Below, piece by piece: positions 34,760 through 38,000 of a stretch of DNA of 38,000 nt. Source of the DNA: Hirudo medicinalis. Taxonomy: Eukaryota; Annelida; Clitellata; Hirudinida; Hirudinidae. Where the stretch lies: assembly GCA_011800805.1 (NCBI GenBank), contig MPNW01000229.1, positions 165,514 through 203,513 of the forward strand, written 5' to 3'. Numbering within the stretch: position 1 is the first letter of the stretch; every line of letters starts with the position of its first letter. The translations under genes were made by a program, and so were the position numbers. The notes under the pieces are model-generated. The model was not told where the DNA came from. It saw nothing but the letters and a program-made list of their open reading frames with translations, and made no database searches.

Positions 34760-34950
34760 TTTTTATGTTTGTATTTGTATCTGTTTTTGTATTTAGTTGT
34801 GTTTGTATTTGTGTTTGTATTTGTATCTGTACTTGTATTTAGTTGTGTTTGTATTTGTATCTGTACTTGTATTTAGTTGTGTTTGTATTTGTATCTGTAA
34901 TTGTATTTAGTTGTGTTTGTATTTGTATCTGTGTTTGTATGTATTTACAT
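34760..34950. repeat. 34-bp TGTATTTG-type minisatellite
   Basis: TTTAGTTGTG recurs at 34792, 34838, 34872 and 34906 (46, 34 and 34 bp apart), with GTTTGTATTTGTATCTGTA between. Confidence 0.9.
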
Positions 34951-35114
34951 TTGTCTGCATTCAAATTCATCCATATTTGTATTCTCTTTAGTCCGACATG
35001 TTGTTATGAGTCTTACTTTGGAGTTTCCAATTTTTCGAGTTTCTTGATGAATTCGTAAAATTGAATTCTGAAATAAGTTCTCAATTAATCGATGACACAA
35101 CAACTGGCAACTAT

Positions 35115-35167
35115 TCAGCGTCCCTGACGCCCACCTTCATGGCGCTATATAAATGTAGAGATACATA

Positions 35168-35225
<58 letters not shown>

Positions 35226-35235
35226 TATCATTATA
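35115..35235 (+). mobile_element. 5'-truncated SINE tail followed by (TTA)n
   Basis: CCCTGACGC, then GGCGCTATATAAAT at 35141-35154, a short spacer, and about 14 TTA units from 35171. It is the same 3' end as the SINE at 32.2-32.4 kb, in plus orientation. Confidence 0.6.
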
Positions 35236-35454
35236 GTGTAAATTATACGTGGACACTTTCGTTCATCGCCATGACGAGGTAAATGGAAGAGCGCCAAACA
35301 GCGTGCACTCCACCTTCACAATTTCAAGTCTCATGAGTCACGTGAGACATCGAAATATTTTTAAGGTCCACGTGTGGCTTTACAAAGATTGCACGATTCT
35401 CCTTTTCTGTGGAAAGGTGCTCCAGTTGTCGGAGCAGTGAAGCATGACCGCTAA

Positions 35455-35539
35455 AACTTTGCGCCTCTGACGCTATTGCGCTATATAAATTAATAACAAT
35501 AATAATAACGATAGTAATGATAATAATAGTGATAATAAT

Positions 35540-35581
<42 letters not shown>

Positions 35582-35590
35582 GATAACGAC
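35455..35590 (+). mobile_element. Second 5'-truncated SINE tail followed by (TAA)n
   Basis: CCTCTGACGC, then GCGCTATATAAAT at 35478-35490, passing into AATAACAATAATAATAACG and a long TAA array. It parallels the copy at 35.1 kb. Confidence 0.6.
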
Positions 35591-35636
35591 ATTAACAGCA
35601 GCAACAATAATCACCACTGTTATTAACAGTNCAGTC

Positions 35637-35775
<139 letters not shown>

Positions 35776-36014
35776 CCCACAAACGGAAGCGTAAAATGTT
35801 AAATTTAATTAGAGTGGCCCTCAAAATGTCCGAAATTCCGATGCAATCAATTTCCAGTCCTCCAAGAAACACTCAACACTCCTCAGGACCTCCCCAACGA
35901 GGTCCTGCAACAATTTTCTTCCCTGGAATGTCCAAGAATGACGCGTTCGAATCGACAGCTAGGAAGGTGACGACGAAATATGAAAGTTACGTCAGATCGT
36001 GACAAAGAGAGACT

Positions 36015-36066
36015 AGGATGAAGAGGAGGAAGAGGAGGAAGAGGAAGAAGAGGAAGAAGAGGAGGT
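36015..36066. repeat. GAG/GAA purine tract
   Basis: An uninterrupted run of AGG and AGA triplets on the plus strand. Confidence 0.9.
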
Positions 36067-36691
36067 TTCAAGGTTGTTTGTTTTTTAATTTGTTTATATT
36101 CCGGACGGAGTGGAAAAGCCACAATTTCCTCTGCAATTTTAATCGATTAACTTCATTTCGAAGATGGATTGGTACTTGGAAAACATCACAAGCAGGAGAT
36201 TTCTAGGACTGACTTTTCGTAGGTAAGAGGAGCTTTTGGAACTCCATGGAAGTAGGAAGGATGGAGAGAGTGAGAAATAAAACGAGTGAGGGATTAAATG
36301 TCTCTTTTCGCTTTCCTCATTTCCTTGGCTTCCCTCATTCATTTATTTCTCGGGCTTCTGCACATTCCTTCAATCCTCTCTCCTCCCCGTATATCTCCCT
36401 CAACTCGTCCGGATGAAATTATGATCTTCTCAGAAGAAAAGTCTTTGCCCCTAATTTTAATTAATCTTCTCAAATCTCAACTGAATTTCTCTCGGTTCTT
36501 CAAATCCCCGGATTTGACAAGCTATCCTTCACGTCTCAGCTTTATGATGGGGCGTCATTCATTAGTCCTAATTGGCTAACTCGTGGTGGGGCAATCTCCC
36601 GAGTCGGACATTGAACTTTCGGGTCGTAAAGGTGCTGTAAAATAGACTGAAGCTTCACGTGCTTCTTTTCCTTCTTGTACTCAAGAAACAT

Positions 36692-36723
36692 CTCATGGCA
36701 TCTCATAGCATCTCATGGCATCG
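36692..36723. repeat. 11-bp tandem repeat CATCTCATGG(C/G)
   Basis: Three consecutive copies of GCATCTCAT(G/A)G. Confidence 0.8.
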
Positions 36724-36978
36724 TTCGTTGTTTCATCAGAATCAGTTCAAGCGGAGTCAGTTTGGGCTTCATTTCCAGCAGTCGTCATCGCCGACTTTCC
36801 ACGCATCGACGCTTCCCTCACCATGAAAGAGCGACCATCAAAGACCAGTTCTCTAACGAGCCTTTAAAAAATGTTCACTCGAGCGTGACATTTTTCCAGG
36901 CTTCAGCGGAAACGTCATTGCGACCTCATTGCCTGTGCTGACGGTGTCGAAAATAAACAGAATTTCCCTTCGACCAAC

Positions 36979-37000
36979 CGCCGGTGGTGGTGGTGGTGGT
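36979..37000. repeat. (GGT)n microsatellite
   Basis: About six GGT units, with C interruptions after. Confidence 0.85.
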
Positions 37001-37059
37001 CGTGGTGTCTGAGGCTGAGGTGGAGTCTTCGCATAATTTTTAAGCATTATGAACTTTGA

Positions 37060-37160
37060 AGGTTCGTTCGTTCATTCGACCGTCCATCCATTCATTCATT
37101 CGTTCGTTCGTTCATTAATTAATTATTGATTATTCATTCATTCATTCATTCAATCCTCGA
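37060..37160. repeat. (ATTC)/(GTTC) tetranucleotide array
   Basis: CATT and CGTT tetranucleotides in blocks, interrupted by an ATTAATTAATTATTGATT segment. Confidence 0.9.
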
Positions 37161-37730
37161 AATAGTAATTTATAATTTTCCAGTTCCTGCGTAACTCCAC
37201 AGGATGACATCGGCGCAAATTCCATCGTTCCAATTTGGAAAGCGAATCTTCCACTACTTCCAGTCGTTCTGCCTGCTTATTCGCACTAAGCTGTACCCTC
37301 AATGACGAGGTTCCGAGTGATTTTCTATCCATCACAAAAACTCCAGCCATCCATCACCTGGATCTTCGTTTCCAGTGATTCCGGCAGAAGAGAAGCATAA
37401 ATCTATGTTAGAGAGCCCTGAATGATCGATGGATTCCTAATCATGACCCTGGCGACACCGCGGACTAGCAAGTCTGGCCGCCTGGGGAGCCTGTTTAATG
37501 CCGACTCCTACTTGGTTCAATTCGACCCCCCAGCATTTCAATACCCAATTTATAAGAGGATATGCTTGGTTAATGCATTTGAGTGAGTAGTTTTTTTTGT
37601 GATATTCGACAAAAACAGTTTCAATGAATTTGTTTCATTTTTTTTTAAATTTAATTCTAAATAATATCTGCTCGATGTGAATTTTAATGTTAATGGCGAA
37701 ATAACTGAGGAAAGTGAAATCTAAAAGTAT
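37161..37730. other. No gene recognised
   Basis: A 66-codon minus-strand frame at 37150-37350 shows no family resemblance or splice context. Confidence 0.4.
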
Positions 37731-37732
37731 CA

Positions 37733-37917
37733 GTGATGATGATGATGACACGATGATGATGATGACATGATGATGATGATGACACGATGATGATGATGAT
37801 GACATGATGATGATGATGACATGATGATGATGACATGATGATGATGATGATGATGATGACACGATGATGATGATGATGACATGATGATGATGATGATGAT
37901 GACACGATGATGATGAC

Positions 37918-37975
<58 letters not shown>

Positions 37976-38000
37976 CGACGATGACGATGATGATGATGAT
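37733..38000. repeat. Interrupted (GAT)n array with GACAC/GACAT interruptions
   Basis: Runs of GAT broken about ten times by GACACGAT or GACATGAT. It continues off the right edge. Confidence 0.95.

Noticed and set aside
37635..37919. His/Ile/Ser-run frames on the minus strand
   Set aside because: They are the interrupted GAT array in three phases.

Overview
The window reads as nuclear DNA of an invertebrate animal. It has spliced genes with GT-AG introns, abundant ATC/GAT, AAC and TTA microsatellites, minisatellites in introns and a tRNA-derived SINE. A lophotrochozoan (mollusc, annelid or relative) would fit, but that is inference only. There is no bacterial or organellar gene organisation and no CRISPR array.

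Two protein-coding genes can be supported, and they converge tail to tail. (1) On the plus strand, 14801-23734 holds what looks like a complete ATAD2/ATAD2B-family gene: a chromatin AAA+ ATPase with a bromodomain. I could build about 24 exons by hand. They join in consistent phase from an ATG to a TGA and encode about 1350 residues, close to the human paralogues. The order is acidic/basic N-terminus, intact first AAA+ domain, degenerate second AAA+ domain, bromodomain, acidic tail and conserved C-terminal helical region. A possible polyadenylation signal lies at 24378-24383. (2) On the minus strand, 33597 down to 25836 holds the 3' part of a gene for a secreted-side, single-pass membrane protein that I cannot name. 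Five exons are visible; three junctions fit exactly and one has two options. They carry a VWRP...RGDVLGIYFPDGNPI module, several N-glycosylation sequons, and a C-terminal transmembrane helix with a short tail. Its 5' end is not recognised here.

Layout: 1-180 is an ATC-rich repeat. About 285-526 is a promoter-like cluster (RFX X-box, two TCACGTGA E-boxes, two CRE-like sites). About 530-14,280 has no convincing gene and differs in texture (more GC, many CGTAAA/AATAAA motifs), so it may be regulatory landscape. 14,280-14,660 is AT-rich and palindromic. Then come the ATAD2-like gene, a 1.4 kb tail-to-tail intergenic gap and the minus-strand gene, whose 4.7 kb intron carries a tRNA-derived SINE and many simple repeats. 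33.6-38 kb is mostly simple repeats, G-quadruplex-prone sequence and SINE tails.

The two genes show no evident functional link. The most interesting leads are the unnamed membrane protein, the SINE family with a shared GCGCTAYATAAAT tail next to microsatellites, and the promoter-like cluster at the left end.
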